From: Paenibacillus sp.
Lineage (GTDB): Bacteria > Bacillota > Bacilli > Paenibacillales > Paenibacillaceae
Reading direction: 5' to 3'
DNA length: 64,000 bases
Assembly: GCA_023512345.1 (NCBI GenBank)
Contig: JAILZT010000004.1
Location: 62,001-126,000, forward strand
Positions 42,788 through 51,420 of the stretch are shown here, one piece after another; the first letter of the stretch is position 1; every line of letters starts with the position of its first letter. Under the pieces are notes generated by a model. That model had not been told where the DNA came from. It searched no databases and was given only the letters and a program-made list of their open reading frames with translations. Both the position numbers and the translations under genes were made by a program.

Positions 42788-45529
42788 GTGGAACAAAAAA
42801 TTAATCAAGGTTGGACATTTACAGCAAACAACGGGGATTTCAGTCTTCAGAAGGCTGATCGCAGCAGTTATTTGTATTTTCCTCTCGTAAATGAAGGGGG
42901 CATGATGTCTTCGGTAAGTCCCAAGCTCCACGGTCAAACTACCTCAGGGCATAACACGTTTTTGACTCCGCCATTATCAGTAGAGGATTTGCATAATTCA
43001 CGTGCATCTCGTAACTTCTGGGTTCATGTTCATGGGCAAGGGACTTGGTCCGCAAGCGGAAACTCTGCTAGACAGAATGCAGAATTCTACACCGAGAATG
43101 CTGATGAGGCTGAGCTGGAGGCAGGTTTCTTATGGCATCGGGTTAGCCGGAGTAACAAAGAACTGGGGGTTTCGTCTCAAATAACCAGCTTTGTGCCCTG
43201 CGGCAATGACAAAGTGGAGTTAATGAAGGTTGTTCTTACGAATAATGGGATTTCTAAGCTGACTCTGACACCGACAGCAGCTATTCCTTTATATGCTCGT
43301 TCAGCTGATGATTTGCGGGATCATCGCCACGTTACTTCATTGCTTCATCGAATATTCACCTCAGACTATGGAGTGGAGGTACAGCCTGCCCTTTCCTTTG
43401 ATGAACGCGGCCATCGTATTAATCACACCTCTTACGGTGTTTTTGGAGTGGAAGGGCACGGAAATGCACCTGTTGGGTTTTTTCCGGTACAGGAGGAGTT
43501 TATTGGAGAAGGAGGCAGTCTGGATTGGCCTGAAGCGGTAGTGCTTAACCGAACCACGGATGGTATAGGAGGAGAAGGCGTACATAGGGAGGGTTATGAG
43601 GCTCTGGGAGGTATCCGGTTTGCCACAGTTACATTGGAACCGGGAGAAAGTACATCCTATGTAGTTGTGATGGCTATTGAGGATAAAAGAATAGATATCC
43701 CAGCCTTAATGAAACAATATGGGTCTTCGTTATCCTTTGATCAGCTGTTGGAGGAGAATAAAGCCTTTTGGAGTGAGAAAGTAAACTCGGTTCAATTCAA
43801 TACGGCTGATTCTGATGCAGACCAATGGATGAAATGGGTGACACTTCAGCCGGTACTTAGAAGGTTATACGGAAACTCCTTCCTTCCCTATCATGATTAC
43901 GGGCGTGGGGGCAGAGGATGGCGGGATTTATGGCAGGATTGCCTGGCGCTGCTAATTATGGAACCTGCAGAAGTGCGCAGTCTGCTGTTCGACAATTATG
44001 CGGGAGTTCGGATGGATGGCAGCAATGCCACAATTATTGGTCAGAATCCTGGGGAGTTCATTGCCGATCGCAACAATATTCCGCGCGTATGGATGGACCA
44101 TGGGGCATGGCCTTTCCTAACAACGATGTTGTATTTGAACCAAAGCGGAGATCTAGAGTTTCTGAATCAGGAACAAAGTTATTTCCGGGATACTTTTATG
44201 AACCGCTGTCGGGAACGTGATCATTCCTTGGAATCTTCAGAGGGCAGCGAACTTAGAACTACTGCTGGTGACATATATAAAGGGACAATTTTGGAGCATA
44301 TCCTTCTCCAAAATCTTGTGCCGTTCTTCAACGTAGGCGAACACAATAATATAAGGCTAGAAGGTGCTGATTGGAACGATGGGCTGGATATGGGAGCTGA
44401 GCGTGGTGAGAGTGTAACATTTACTGCCTTCTATGGCAGTAATCTTCTAGACATCTCGTTGCTGCTGCGTGATCTCAAGGAACGAACCGGTCAACTGACT
44501 ATTAGTGTGGCAGAAGAGATTACAATTTTGATGGACAGTTTATCAGTGGAGGTTGATTATGAGTCGATAGCTGGCAAGCTTTCACTGCTGGATCGATTTT
44601 ATGCAACGGCACCCAATAAGGTTAGCGGTGTTAAGGTATCCTTAGATATTGATCAGGTTGCAGATGATCTTGCTCAAAAAGCAGAGTGGATCTTCAGTCA
44701 TCTGCGCCAAAATGAATGGGTGAAGAGCGGAGATTTTGGATGGTTCAACGGGTATTACAACAACGATGGTGAGAGAGTTGAAGGAGAGTCCGCGGAGGGT
44801 GTGCGAATGACACTTACAGGCCAAGTGTTTCCATTGTTGGGCCATGCCGCATCTGAAGATCAGGTTCCACAGATTATTGCTTCGGTAGAACGAAATTTGT
44901 TGGACGAAAAAATAGGCTACAGACTGAACTCTAACTTCGGCGGTATCCAGCAAAATTTAGGACGTGCGTTTGGTTTTGCTTTTGGTCATAAGGAAAACGG
45001 AGCTATGTTCAGCCATATGACGATCATGTATGGCAATGCACTCTATAAACGCGGGTATGTAGCAGAAGGCAGAAAAGTACTTGAATCCCTATATCAACTT
45101 AGTGCCAATTTCGAAGTGAGCCGTATGTATCCAGGAATACCTGAATATATCAATGAGTCGGGAAGAGGGATGTACACTTATTTAACAGGCTCGGCTAGCT
45201 GGCTGCTGTTAACCATGGTTACAGAGGTCTTTGGAATCAAAGGCAAGCTTGGTGATCTTTTGCTGGAACCAAAATTGGTTAAGGAACAGTTTGATGTGGA
45301 AGGGAAAGCCTCTATCCACACGATGTTCGCCGACCGTGAGTTAGAGGTGCTCTACAGGAACAGAGAGGGCCGAGAATACGGAGAGTACCAAATATCCTCC
45401 ATTCTGATGAACGGCACTCATGTGACGCTTCAGCGCGTCTCAGAGGGTGTGCTGATTCCACGGGCGGAGTTGACCGCACTTGAACCCGGGAAGTGTCATT
45501 TCTTAGAGGTGGAATTGGTTTATTGTTGA
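42788..45529 (+). CDS. GH94 beta-glucoside phosphorylase
   Basis: GTG at 42788 has GGAGAGG 9 bases upstream; ATGs at 42770 and 42779 are alternatives. The product has about 913 residues: an N-terminal beta-sandwich, a helical linker and an (alpha/alpha)6 barrel. The barrel has WRDLWQDCLA, HNNIRLEGADWNDGLDMG (general acid aspartate) and RMYPGIPEYINESGRGMYTYLTGSASWL. GH94 enzymes split beta-glucosides with phosphate to glucose 1-phosphate. The length matches laminaribiose phosphorylase of Paenibacillus (about 911) better than cellobiose phosphorylase (about 810); the substrate is still a guess. Confidence 0.9.
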   Translation: MEQKINQGWTFTANNGDFSLQKADRSSYLYFPLVNEGGMMSSVSPKLHGQTTSGHNTFLTPPLSVEDLHNSRASRNFWVHVHGQGTWSASGNSARQNAEFYTENADEAELEAGFLWHRVSRSNKELGVSSQITSFVPCGNDKVELMKVVLTNNGISKLTLTPTAAIPLYARSADDLRDHRHVTSLLHRIFTSDYGVEVQPALSFDERGHRINHTSYGVFGVEGHGNAPVGFFPVQEEFIGEGGSLDWPEAVVLNRTTDGIGGEGVHREGYEALGGIRFATVTLEPGESTSYVVVMAIEDKRIDIPALMKQYGSSLSFDQLLEENKAFWSEKVNSVQFNTADSDADQWMKWVTLQPVLRRLYGNSFLPYHDYGRGGRGWRDLWQDCLALLIMEPAEVRSLLFDNYAGVRMDGSNATIIGQNPGEFIADRNNIPRVWMDHGAWPFLTTMLYLNQSGDLEFLNQEQSYFRDTFMNRCRERDHSLESSEGSELRTTAGDIYKGTILEHILLQNLVPFFNVGEHNNIRLEGADWNDGLDMGAERGESVTFTAFYGSNLLDISLLLRDLKERTGQLTISVAEEITILMDSLSVEVDYESIAGKLSLLDRFYATAPNKVSGVKVSLDIDQVADDLAQKAEWIFSHLRQNEWVKSGDFGWFNGYYNNDGERVEGESAEGVRMTLTGQVFPLLGHAASEDQVPQIIASVERNLLDEKIGYRLNSNFGGIQQNLGRAFGFAFGHKENGAMFSHMTIMYGNALYKRGYVAEGRKVLESLYQLSANFEVSRMYPGIPEYINESGRGMYTYLTGSASWLLLTMVTEVFGIKGKLGDLLLEPKLVKEQFDVEGKASIHTMFADRELEVLYRNREGREYGEYQISSILMNGTHVTLQRVSEGVLIPRAELTALEPGKCHFLEVELVYC

Positions 45530-45542
45530 AAGGATGCGGCAA

Positions 45543-46427
45543 ATGGGCATAACACTCACAAACGGAATTATAACTGTTGAGATAGCTGATGTCGGAGCCT
45601 ATAAGGGTTCCCGATTTGACTGGACAGGATTTATAACGCAAGTAACCCTGGAATCTGGAAAGCATACCTACTGCGTTCCTGAAAGTTTAATTCCTGGGGA
45701 AGGTACCCGTGGCAAAGGGTTGTGTAATGAGTTCGGCATTTCCCGGGCAATTGGATACGATAAAGCCCCTGTGGGAGGCTGGTTTCCTAAGCCAGGTGTA
45801 GGGTTGCTGCAGAAGCCGAATAATTCACCGTACCTTTTCAACTATGACTATCTTGTTAATCCATTCAAGGTAAGTGTGGAGGAGAATCATCAGGAGATTC
45901 AATATACAGTTCAACCTTTGGAGTGCCGTGGATATAGTATTCATATGGTGAAAACCATTTCACTCTGTCAGGATAAGTTGAGTATTACCTACGAGCTGCA
46001 TAACAAGGGATCGCAGTTTTTTGAAACAGAAGAATATATGCATAATTTTATTGGCATTAATAATAATGAGGTTGACAGTGCTTATATCCTAACGCTTCCC
46101 GGAAGTATTAGAATAGAAAATCCAGAATCTTCTTATACATCTGAATTATTGCAGCTTTCGGAGGGAACAATAAGCTGGAATAAAACACCGGAAAGGCCCT
46201 TTTATTGTGAGTTGGCAGGTTGGGAGAATTTAGACACCAATTACACTTGGGAGTTGGTTCACAAACAAAGTGGAGTTGGAGTTCGGGAGAGTGGAGACTT
46301 TGCGGTATCCCGAATTGTGCTGTGGGGAGAGCGGCATGTAATTTCGCCGGAAGTTTTTGTAAATATAGAATTAGCACCAGGCCAAAGTCTGCGTTGGAGT
46401 AGAACCTATCAGTTTTTTAATGTATAA
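45543..46427 (+). CDS. Aldose-epimerase-like protein
   Basis: ATG at 45543 lies 8 bases after AAAGGA; the ATG at 45534 touches that site. The 294-residue product is mostly beta-strands. It has GAYKGSRFDWTGFITQVTLESG, GLCNEFGISRAIGYD and HNFIGINNNEVDS, in keeping with a galactose-mutarotase-like sandwich. It starts 14 bases after the GH94 gene and is surely cotranscribed. It may convert the anomer of the sugar released by the phosphorylase. The catalytic pair His/Glu of mutarotase was not identified with certainty. Confidence 0.8.
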   Translation: MGITLTNGIITVEIADVGAYKGSRFDWTGFITQVTLESGKHTYCVPESLIPGEGTRGKGLCNEFGISRAIGYDKAPVGGWFPKPGVGLLQKPNNSPYLFNYDYLVNPFKVSVEENHQEIQYTVQPLECRGYSIHMVKTISLCQDKLSITYELHNKGSQFFETEEYMHNFIGINNNEVDSAYILTLPGSIRIENPESSYTSELLQLSEGTISWNKTPERPFYCELAGWENLDTNYTWELVHKQSGVGVRESGDFAVSRIVLWGERHVISPEVFVNIELAPGQSLRWSRTYQFFNV

Positions 46428-46536
46428 GTATGGCGAATCTGCCCCCTTATGTGAATAATTATACTTGATGGTGTGTAAGATTATTGCTATCATATCCATA
46501 TCCATATTCATAGGAGAGAAAGGGTGGGGAGAGATT

Positions 46537-47625
46537 TTGAGCAAGAGAGCATACAATTTTAATGCCGGTCCGGCGGCGCTGCCATTGGAAGTATTGGAGC
46601 GTGCACAAGCAGAATTCGTGGATTTCCGTGAAAGCGGAATGTCCATTATGGAGATGTCGCATCGGGGGGCAATATACGAATCCGTGCATAATGAAGCTCA
46701 GGAACGTCTACTTTCGCTCTTTGGCAATCCAGAAGGCTACAAGGTATTATTCTTACAAGGCGGTGCAAGCACCCAGTTTGCTATGATCCCAATGAACTTT
46801 ATCTCTGCGGGACAAGTAGGCAGTTATGTAATGTCAGGCAGTTGGGCTGACAAAGCTTTCAAAGAAGCCAAGTTAGCTGGAGGCGCTCATGTAGCTGCTT
46901 CTTCAGAGGATAAATCTTACCTCGCCATCCCAGATCTGCAATCCATTAAGGCTGCGGATAATGCCGCTTACCTGCATGTGACCTCCAATGAAACAATTGA
47001 AGGGACGCAATATGCTGAGTTTCCGGATTCCGGCTCCATTCCTTTGATTGGGGATATGTCCAGTGATATTTTGAGTCGTTCTTTTGATATTAACAAATTT
47101 GGTATGATCTATGCTGGAGCTCAAAAGAACCTCGGGCCGTCAGGTGTAACTGTAGTGATTGCTAAGGAAGAGATGATTGCTGAGTCCCCTTCCACTATCC
47201 CTACGATTATGCGTTACAGCACCCATTACAAGAATAATTCTCTTTACAATACTCCACCATCTTTCTCGATCTATATGGTAAACGAAGTGTTGAAATGGAT
47301 CGGCGAGCAGGGTGGTTTGGCTGGCGTTGAATCCAAAAACCGTGATAAAGCGGGATTGTTGTACAACACTATCGACGGAAGTGATGGTTATTTCCGTGGG
47401 GTTGCTGAGCAAGGCAACCGCTCGATCATGAATGTAACTTTCCGTATGCAATCAGAGGAAGCTGAGAAGCAGTTCGTCAAAGCTTCAGAAAAAGAAGGTT
47501 TCGTTGGACTTAAGGGCCATCGTAGTGTTGGCGGTCTGCGTGCCTCTATTTATAACGCTGTTCCTTATGAAAGTGTAAAAGCGCTAGTCGATTTCATGAA
47601 CCATTTCCGTCAGACTCAAGGTTAA
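46537..47625 (+). CDS. serC: Phosphoserine aminotransferase
   Basis: The start is TTG at 46537 with GGGGAG upstream; it gives LSKRAYNFNAGPAALP, the conserved SerC N terminus, and 362 residues. Motifs include QGGASTQFAMIPMN, HVTSNETIEGTQY, GDMSSDILSR and the PLP lysine in GAQKNLGPSG. The enzyme converts 3-phosphohydroxypyruvate to phosphoserine in serine synthesis. The frame extends 24 codons upstream but without conserved sequence. serA and serB are not in the window. Confidence 0.96.
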   Translation: MSKRAYNFNAGPAALPLEVLERAQAEFVDFRESGMSIMEMSHRGAIYESVHNEAQERLLSLFGNPEGYKVLFLQGGASTQFAMIPMNFISAGQVGSYVMSGSWADKAFKEAKLAGGAHVAASSEDKSYLAIPDLQSIKAADNAAYLHVTSNETIEGTQYAEFPDSGSIPLIGDMSSDILSRSFDINKFGMIYAGAQKNLGPSGVTVVIAKEEMIAESPSTIPTIMRYSTHYKNNSLYNTPPSFSIYMVNEVLKWIGEQGGLAGVESKNRDKAGLLYNTIDGSDGYFRGVAEQGNRSIMNVTFRMQSEEAEKQFVKASEKEGFVGLKGHRSVGGLRASIYNAVPYESVKALVDFMNHFRQTQG

Positions 47626-47640
47626 TTGAACTTTATCACT

Positions 47641-47670
47641 AACCTTCCGCCTTTATGGCGGGAGGTTTTC
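47641..47670 (+). terminator. Rho-independent terminator after serC
   Basis: AACCTTCCGCC (47641-47651) pairs with GGCGGGAGGTT (47657-47667), then TTTC. Confidence 0.85.
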
Positions 47671-47736
47671 TTGTTTTAATGGAACCCTGTATCTGATACG
47701 ATAGTTACACATACACACAGAGAGGAAGTACCCAAC

Positions 47737-48201
47737 ATGGCATTACATATTGTGCTGGTTGAACCGGAGATCCCGGCGAACACCGGTAATATTTCACGTA
47801 CTTGTGCAGCAACCGGAGTCCATCTTCATCTGGTGCGGCCGCTTGGTTTTCGGACCGATGATGCTGCATTGAAAAGAGCGGGCCTGGATTATTGGCATGC
47901 TGTAAACCTAGAGTATCATGATTCTTTTGACGAGGTGCTCGAGAAATATAAGGACGGACGCTTTTTCTATGCTACAACGAAGGCTGAGAAAAGATATTGT
48001 GATTTCAAATATCAGGATGGAGACTTTTTTGTATTCGGGAAAGAAACGAAGGGGTTGTCTGCAGATATTTTGGAAGCGGGTAAAGAAACAAGGATTCGCA
48101 TGCCCATGGGAGATGCTGTCAGATCGCTTAACTTATCGAATTCTGCGGCGATAATTGTCTATGAAGCCCTCCGTCAGTTAGATTTTCCGGAACTTGTCTA
48201 A
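47737..48201 (+). CDS. trmL: tRNA (cytidine/uridine-34 2'-O)-methyltransferase TrmL
   Basis: The 154-residue SPOUT methyltransferase begins LHIVLVEPEIPANTGNISRTCAATG and ends with the knot motifs FFVFGKETKGL, RIRMPMGDAVRSLNLSNSAAI. It methylates the wobble ribose of tRNA-Leu species. Length and motifs match TrmL (CspR in B. subtilis) exactly. AGAGAGGAAG precedes the ATG. It stands as a single gene before the AbrB-like regulator. Confidence 0.95.
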   Translation: MALHIVLVEPEIPANTGNISRTCAATGVHLHLVRPLGFRTDDAALKRAGLDYWHAVNLEYHDSFDEVLEKYKDGRFFYATTKAEKRYCDFKYQDGDFFVFGKETKGLSADILEAGKETRIRMPMGDAVRSLNLSNSAAIIVYEALRQLDFPELV

Positions 48202-48326
48202 AAGAAATCACAGATTATTATTTTTTTCAGCAGGATTCGACATTTTTATAACGAAATATTTCAATTGAGCCGAAATAAGTACTAGGTAATTATAATTAGT
48301 TGAACAGGAGAGGTGTAATTTACGAT

Positions 48327-48581
48327 ATGAAACCTGCTGGCGTTGTTAGAAAAGTGGATCAGCTTGGTAGAATTGTTCTACCTAAATCCCTGCGTAAAAG
48401 GTATCAAATGAATGAGGGTGACCCGGTTGAAATTTTGGTACAGGGTGACCATATCATTTTGGAGAGGTATCGCCCTAAATGTGTTTTCTGCGGATCCATG
48501 GAAGAAGTGAACGAGTACAAAGACCGTTATATTTGTGCTGTGTGCATGAGCGAAATGACTTCATTGCAAAGACACGCTTAA
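48327..48581 (+). CDS. AbrB-family regulator with C-terminal CxxC pair
   Basis: ATG at 48327 is chosen; GAGGTG lies 11 bases upstream, and a TTG at 48300 gives a non-conserved extension. The 84-residue product has an AbrB swapped-hairpin domain (GVVRKVDQLGRIVLPKSLRK, VEILVQGDHIILERY). In place of the usual AbrB C-terminal multimerisation domain it has C52/C55 and C70/C73, a small zinc ribbon. AbrB proteins repress transition-state genes. It ends at a strong terminator. Confidence 0.9.
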   Translation: MKPAGVVRKVDQLGRIVLPKSLRKRYQMNEGDPVEILVQGDHIILERYRPKCVFCGSMEEVNEYKDRYICAVCMSEMTSLQRHA

Positions 48582-48631
48582 GAACTTAAGAAGAGATTGT
48601 TCTTCATTTTCAAAATGTACTAGAGTTATAC

Positions 48632-48671
48632 AAAAGAAAGAGCGCCGCTTAATTGCGACGCTCTTTCTTTT
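48632..48671. terminator. Bidirectional terminator
   Basis: AAAAGAAAGAGCG-CGC pairs with GCG-CGCTCTTTCTTTT around TTAATT. It serves the AbrB-like gene and the minus-strand unit opposite. Confidence 0.88.
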
Positions 48672-48733
48672 AGGTTGGGAGAGCAGGCAAGTGTCTGCAA
48701 GAATCTCCTTTAACTTAGAGAAGTACCAGTGAG

Positions 48734-48838
48734 TTACAAGCCTTTTGTCTTGTCATCATTGTAGGATGAAGTGAGGATTCCGGCCAGAAATAATACAAAA
48801 ACGAGGGTAACGATCCAAAAAGTCAATGAGAACGTCAT
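48734..48838 (-). CDS. Predicted 34-residue membrane peptide
   Basis: On the minus strand the ATG at 48838 is preceded by GGAGGTG at 6 bases, an excellent ribosome binding site. It encodes MTFSLTFWIVTLVFVLFLAG, then a polar tail ending DDKTKGL. This is one membrane span with an acidic-basic tail. It lies 102 bases downstream of the phosphodiester glycosidase gene on the same strand and before a terminator, so it could be the last gene of that operon. Function unknown. Confidence 0.55.
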   Translation of the reverse strand: MTFSLTFWIVTLVFVLFLAGILTSSYNDDKTKGL

Positions 48839-48940
48839 GCTGGGCACCTCCAAAGAACTGGATTCATTAACTTTATTATAACCTGGCACTGCCAAAAAAT
48901 AAATGCAATTGTGATATGTTGCATTGACAAACTATAATGA

Positions 48941-50008
48941 TCATTCGAAAAACAGAAAGTTTGTGGGTACGGAGCGTAAAATACCATCGGATGGCTTGTT
49001 TACAACTTTTCCGTTAAAGATCAATGACGAGGAGCCGCCGCCATCCAAATTATAAGCATCTGTTACTCCCATACCGTAGAGCTTGTTTTGAATTTCCTCC
49101 AGTGTGGCTCCTGAGCTGCCATTTTCGTTGTAGCCATCGGCTACCATAACAAGCAGCTGGTCATCCTTGTATTTTCCCATCACGGTACGTGGTGCCCGTT
49201 TGGGGCTGGCCTTCCATTTCTCGGGTATCGGCACTTTATGGCTATTTTGAAGCAGTACGGGCACAAAAGTTGCGCCAAAAGCCGGGTCAAGCTTATCAAG
49301 CTGACTTTGGCTATAGAATTTCCCTCCAATCAGCTTCCCCGATTTGTTCAATCCAACAAAACTGAGATCTTTGTAGCTTGATTCGAAGCCTGTTAGATAC
49401 TGGCCGCCTACTATAGTTGTGCTCAGAGGATAACGTTTGCCCCCTTTATCAGCAAATCCCCCGGCGTTAATTCCAGCGACTGCACCAAGACGGTTCACAG
49501 CCTGCATCGTGGTTTCTGATCCCCCGGGATTCCCTTGTCCGAGGCTCATTGTCATTGCTGAAGGGTCCTTCAGTTTGATTTTCATAGCGTAGCCTTTATA
49601 GTTACCTGGATTCATCCGGTACAACTCTATTGAAATGCGACTGCTGCTGATAACCTCTTTCGGAGAGCCGAGCTTCGCTGTTATCCGACGGTTATATATG
49701 AACTTGGGACGGGTAGCCTGGGCTTTTGCCGTATTTACCAGGGCATTCATCGTTGCAGTTGTCTGTTTGTACACTTTAGCACTGGCACTGACAGATTTAA
49801 TGGTGTAATCGGCTGCTGCTTTGGCTTTCGTAAGGTCGCTTTTGAGTACAGCCGTCTCTTGAATAGGGCCTGAAATGGGTGTGTATTGTTCTACCTTCAA
49901 ATCTAACTTAAGAGGAGGCTGATACAACCATAAGGACAAGAACAGCCCTAAAAACGGTGCAATAGTAAGCATAAAGAATCGGTTAACTCTTTTTACAGGT
50001 GTAATCAT
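48941..50008 (-). CDS. Phosphodiester glycosidase (NAGPA-domain) protein
   Basis: The 355-residue protein has an N-terminal membrane anchor (FFMLTIAPFLGLFLSLWLY), a linker helix and a C-terminal NAGPA domain. Typical segments are GAVAGINAGGFADKGGKRYP, FVGLNKSGKLIGGKFYS, MVADGYNENGSSGATLEE and DAYNLDGGGSSSLIFNGKVVN. Bacterial members (YngK/YqiG-like, exopolysaccharide-associated) act on phosphodiester-linked sugars outside the cell. Its start overlaps the stop of the coiled-coil gene by 4 bases, showing translational coupling. Confidence 0.92.
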   Translation of the reverse strand: MITPVKRVNRFFMLTIAPFLGLFLSLWLYQPPLKLDLKVEQYTPISGPIQETAVLKSDLTKAKAAADYTIKSVSASAKVYKQTTATMNALVNTAKAQATRPKFIYNRRITAKLGSPKEVISSSRISIELYRMNPGNYKGYAMKIKLKDPSAMTMSLGQGNPGGSETTMQAVNRLGAVAGINAGGFADKGGKRYPLSTTIVGGQYLTGFESSYKDLSFVGLNKSGKLIGGKFYSQSQLDKLDPAFGATFVPVLLQNSHKVPIPEKWKASPKRAPRTVMGKYKDDQLLVMVADGYNENGSSGATLEEIQNKLYGMGVTDAYNLDGGGSSSLIFNGKVVNKPSDGILRSVPTNFLFFE

Positions 50009-50415
50009 TTGAGCAGATCCATCTCTTTCTTCAGGGTATCCAACTGCTTACGAACCTCACTTAATTGGGTGTATAGCTTATTGCTATTGTCCGTCTTAGC
50101 ACTTGCATTATCCTTCGTAAAGGTTAACAACTCATTAAAGGATTGTACGGTACTCTGCAGCTCCTGTACTTCTGAAGAGAGAACGGCAATCTTTTGCTCA
50201 TAATCTGTTTTCAGAAGAGTAAGCTGTTGCTGACTTTGCTGACTGAGCTGGTTCAAAACCTGGTCCTTCAAATAATTGGTATAGCTGTAAACTGCATAGA
50301 CACTTAGTCCGATTATCAGAATCCAGAAAAGTAAGAACCATTTGGCAGAAGGGCCGTTCCTCGTAGTAGCCGCACGGCGAGAGTGTAGTGGGGACGATTC
50401 CGTTGATGCCTGCAT
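50005..50415 (-). CDS. Membrane-anchored coiled-coil protein
   Basis: The 136-residue protein has a short polar N terminus, one membrane span (about 26-46, WFLLFWILIIGLSVYAVYSY) and an extracellular coiled coil of about 85 residues rich in Gln, Leu and Lys. It has no recognised domain. The overlap with the NAGPA gene suggests a structural partner for that enzyme at the cell surface. It is likely the first gene of the operon. Confidence 0.85.
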   Translation of the reverse strand: MQASTESSPLHSRRAATTRNGPSAKWFLLFWILIIGLSVYAVYSYTNYLKDQVLNQLSQQSQQQLTLLKTDYEQKIAVLSSEVQELQSTVQSFNELLTFTKDNASAKTDNSNKLYTQLSEVRKQLDTLKKEMDLLK

Positions 50416-50696
50416 TTCATCACCTCAAGCTATATTTTTACAAGTAACCATTCTATCAGACTTCAACTTGTTTCGCAAAAATGTAAGAGAATAGAATATA
50501 GGTAAAAAGTAATTGCTCCTATTAAACTACTGGGATAGAATTACTATAGAATGGAATATCTGATGGACGTATACAAGGTAAAAAAGGGGAAATTTACATA
50601 TCAGTCATCATGCTTCCTTGCTTGCGTTTAATGCGGAAACGCTGCGGCGCTATCCACTCTGGTTAAATACATATATAGCAGGAGGTCAAAGCATCA

Positions 50697-51353
50697 ATGA
50701 AGAAGGTGTGGCAGGTGGTACTCGTGGGCTGTCATCCCACAAGTATGCTAGGAACAAAGCTGATTTTGGAGGAAGAGGGGGAGTTGGTTGTATTAGGGAT
50801 GTGCTCCTCATGGAGCGAATGCTCTGCCATTATTTTGGATAAACATCCGGAGTTAATTTTAATGGATTACCGTATGCCAGAAGGTAAGGTTGAGAACGTA
50901 CTCATGGGTATGAAAAGAAGTTCGCCGGCGTCACACTTTGTCGTAATGACAGACGATGATGCTATGCAGCTGCTTCAGCCGCTTATGGAGTTGGGGGCCA
51001 GCGGATTATTGTCAAAAGGGGCTTCACCGAGGCAACTGCTGCAATTAATCCGAGGTCTTAGGGAGGGCTTCCTCTCGATGCCTCTAGAATGGATGAATAA
51101 AGGCTTCCTTCCTATAGCATCCTCTCAAGTGTATGATGCTGTACTGCAGCTGACACCTACGGAAACTTTTATCATGGAACGGATTGTACAGGGAATTACC
51201 TATGATAAGATTGCCCTGGAAATTGAGGTAAGCAGGCGTTCTATCGATAATTATTTACGAAAGATTTACGTTAAGCTGAACGTGTCTACGAGAGCACAGG
51301 CTATAGAAAAATTCGCGCTTTTCTCTAGACAAAACAAGCAAATGTACGCATAG
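50697..51353 (+). CDS. LuxR-type regulator with a degenerate receiver domain
   Basis: The ATG follows AGGAGG by 11 bases. The 218-residue product has a receiver-like domain with D57 (LILMDYRMP) and a lysine (LLSKGAS), but the acidic pair after strand 1 is missing: the sequence is VVLVGCHPTS where D-D is expected. The C-terminal GerE domain is intact (LTPTETFIMERIVQGITYDK, SRRSIDNYLRKIYVKL). No kinase is adjacent. It may act without phosphorylation. An aminotransferase follows 67 bases later. Confidence 0.9.
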   Translation: MKKVWQVVLVGCHPTSMLGTKLILEEEGELVVLGMCSSWSECSAIILDKHPELILMDYRMPEGKVENVLMGMKRSSPASHFVVMTDDDAMQLLQPLMELGASGLLSKGASPRQLLQLIRGLREGFLSMPLEWMNKGFLPIASSQVYDAVLQLTPTETFIMERIVQGITYDKIALEIEVSRRSIDNYLRKIYVKLNVSTRAQAIEKFALFSRQNKQMYA

Positions 51354-51420
51354 TCTGAGCAGGACGACATATTGCCGTTCCAGCCGGAATATTCTTTGTA
51401 CCAAGGAAGGGGGACGCCTT

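Noticed and set aside
50618..50842. 74-codon plus-strand ORF before the LuxR-type regulator
   Set aside because: It overlaps the regulator start in another frame; the AGGAGG at 50681 belongs to the regulator.
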